DNA of 31,066 bases, taken from contig NZ_DATLXO010000182.1 in NCBI RefSeq assembly GCF_035575815.1, positions 1-31,066 on the forward strand, written 5' to 3'. The position numbers and the translations under genes are program-made. Each line of letters begins with the position of its first letter. Positions within the stretch are counted from its first letter, which is position 1. The notes under the pieces are model-generated. The model had not been told where the DNA came from and searched no databases. It saw only the letters and a list, made by a program, of their open reading frames with translations. This document shows positions 29,958 to 31,066 of this stretch, piece after piece. This DNA is from Iamia sp035575815. GTDB taxonomy: Bacteria; Actinomycetota; Acidimicrobiia; Acidimicrobiales; Iamiaceae.

Positions 29958-31066
29958 ATGTGGCCGCGGGACGATGACGGACCCGGCGCCGAGCCGGTGG
30001 CCGACAGGCTGCTCCGACCCGGTCGACGGGTCGTGGCGACGGCACCGGTTCGTGTCGCCGATGTGGGCGGTTGGACCGACACCTGGTTCGCCGAGAGGGG
30101 TGCGGTGTGCTCGGTGGCGGTGGGCCCCGGCGCCCGGGTCGAGGCGCAGCTGGTCGAGCGCACCGACCATGGCCCGGCGGTGCGCATGGCGGCGCCGGAT
30201 CTGGGCGCCACCTGGACCCTGGCGCTCGGCGCTCGGCCCACCGCCAGCCCCACCCACGGAGCAGACGCTCACGGCCTCCTCGACCGGGCGGTGCTCTCCT
30301 GGGCCGCCTCGCTCCCCGAGGGGGCCATGGGACCGCAGTCCACCGCGGTGCTCGAGGTCGCCGTGACGGCCGGGGTTCCGCCGGGCTCGTCGGTGGGCAC
30401 CTCGGCCTCGGTGCTGGTGGCGCTCGTCGCCGCCCTCGAGACGCTGGCCGGGCGGCCCGTCGACCCCGACGCCGCGGCGCGGGTCGCCCATGGCATCGAG
30501 ACCGAGGGTGCCGGGCGCGAGAGCGGGGTGCAGGACCACGTCGCCGCCGCCCACGGGGGCATCTCCTGGGTCGAGATCGACCCGTACCCGACCTGGCGTC
30601 GCACGGAGGTCGAGGTGCCGCCACCGGCCGCCGCGGATCTGGGTCGTCGGCTGCTCACGGTGCACCTCGGGGGTGGCCACGACAGCTCCGAGCTGCACCG
30701 GGCGGTCATCGGTCGGGCCGAGGCCGGTGACGCCGCGGTCCGCTCGGTGCTGACCGAGCTGCGCACCCTCGCGGCGGAGGCCCGTGACTGCCTGGTCGAG
30801 GGCGACCTGGCCGGCTGGGGTGCGGTGCTCACCGCCGCCACCGAGGCCCAAGCCCGGCTGCACCCGGCCCTGGTCAGCGACGAGGCGAGGGCGGTGGCCC
30901 GAATCGGTGCGGCGAACGGCACCGAGGGGTGGAAGGTCAACGGCGCCGGCGGAGCGGGAGGCACCGTCACCCTGCTCGGCCCCGACGACCTCGAGGCCGC
31001 AGCGCGACTCCGTCGGGCTCTCGCCGAGGCCGACCCACGATGGCGGGTGCTCGACCTCACCCCGGC
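29958..31066 (+). CDS. GHMP-family sugar kinase, 3' partial
   Basis: The frame is open from ATG 29958 to the window end (369 codons seen). Motif 1, APVRVADVGGWTDTW (about 32-46), resembles the 'APxRVxxxGGxTD' of heptose-7-phosphate kinase (HddA) and fucokinase. Motif 2, PPGSSVGTSASVLVAL, is the GHMP ATP-binding loop. The later VNGAGGAGGTVTLL matches motif 3 (K-x-x-GAGGGG). Members phosphorylate sugars with ATP, often for nucleotide-sugar building of surface glycans. The substrate cannot be fixed; the GGWTD form leans toward the fucokinase/HddA branch. No ribosome site is seen before ATG 29958, so the start is uncertain. Confidence 0.75.
   Translation, partial: MWPRDDDGPGAEPVADRLLRPGRRVVATAPVRVADVGGWTDTWFAERGAVCSVAVGPGARVEAQLVERTDHGPAVRMAAPDLGATWTLALGARPTASPTHGADAHGLLDRAVLSWAASLPEGAMGPQSTAVLEVAVTAGVPPGSSVGTSASVLVALVAALETLAGRPVDPDAAARVAHGIETEGAGRESGVQDHVAAAHGGISWVEIDPYPTWRRTEVEVPPPAAADLGRRLLTVHLGGGHDSSELHRAVIGRAEAGDAAVRSVLTELRTLAAEARDCLVEGDLAGWGAVLTAATEAQARLHPALVSDEARAVARIGAANGTEGWKVNGAGGAGGTVTLLGPDDLEAAARLRRALAEADPRWRVLDLTP

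Overview
The window is very GC-rich and dense with genes. The gene set (KstR-type steroid regulon, WXG100 proteins, leaderless -10 boxes directly before start codons, VapBC/RES toxin modules, lpd-E2-lip cluster) points to an actinomycete-type bacterium. I think class Acidimicrobiia or a relative is most likely; this is an inference from gene content, since no rRNA is present.

Layout. (1) 1-2971, plus strand: a type VII secretion (ESX)-like cassette with a partial WXG100 protein, a second WXG100-like protein, an EspG-like acidic protein, and a two-enzyme peptidoglycan hydrolase without a signal peptide. (2) 3005-11936: a steroid/cholesterol-type catabolic locus. A leftward arm holds two DUF35 proteins, a thiolase remnant, a damaged CYP125-like P450 and a NuoF-like flavoprotein. 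A rightward arm holds FadD19-like ligase, a nitronate-monooxygenase-like protein, an amidohydrolase and a crotonase. The arms diverge from two KstR-like operators at about 6960 and 7033. (3) 11976-15864: an accessory zone with a broken MFS transporter, a ChaB-family protein, a RES/Xre toxin-antitoxin pair, fragments of an acyl-CoA synthetase and a MazF toxin, and a HepT/MntA pair whose HepT is frameshifted. (4) 15891-20421: a leftward FadE26-FadE27-FadE-KstR-like series with two more KstR-like operators upstream. (5) 20419-23170: a VapC remnant, an intact VapBC, an SDR dehydrogenase, a probably 5'-truncated arylsulfotransferase-like gene, and a 20-bp perfect hairpin built from a repeated unit. 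(6) 23177-29206: a TIGR01777 epimerase, a 30-residue membrane microprotein, then lpd, a lipoyl-bearing E2 and a fused LipB-LipA, which form a compact lipoate/2-oxoacid dehydrogenase unit. (7) 29261-31066: a coiled-coil membrane protein with an internal duplication, and a GHMP-type sugar kinase that runs off the window.

How it works together. FadD19-like, FadE26/FadE27-like, CYP125-like, DUF35/thiolase and SDR functions are what is expected for activation and beta-oxidation of a sterol side chain. The regulator and four operators suggest that most of this is one regulon. The oxidative arm looks compromised: the P450 has a frameshift and no cysteine ligand, and only the C-terminal end of the thiolase remains.

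Three apparent frameshifts (P450, MFS, HepT) share the plus-strand context CCAGA, and each would be repaired by one G, giving CCAGGA. This raises the possibility of a systematic read error at CCWGG sites rather than three independent mutations.
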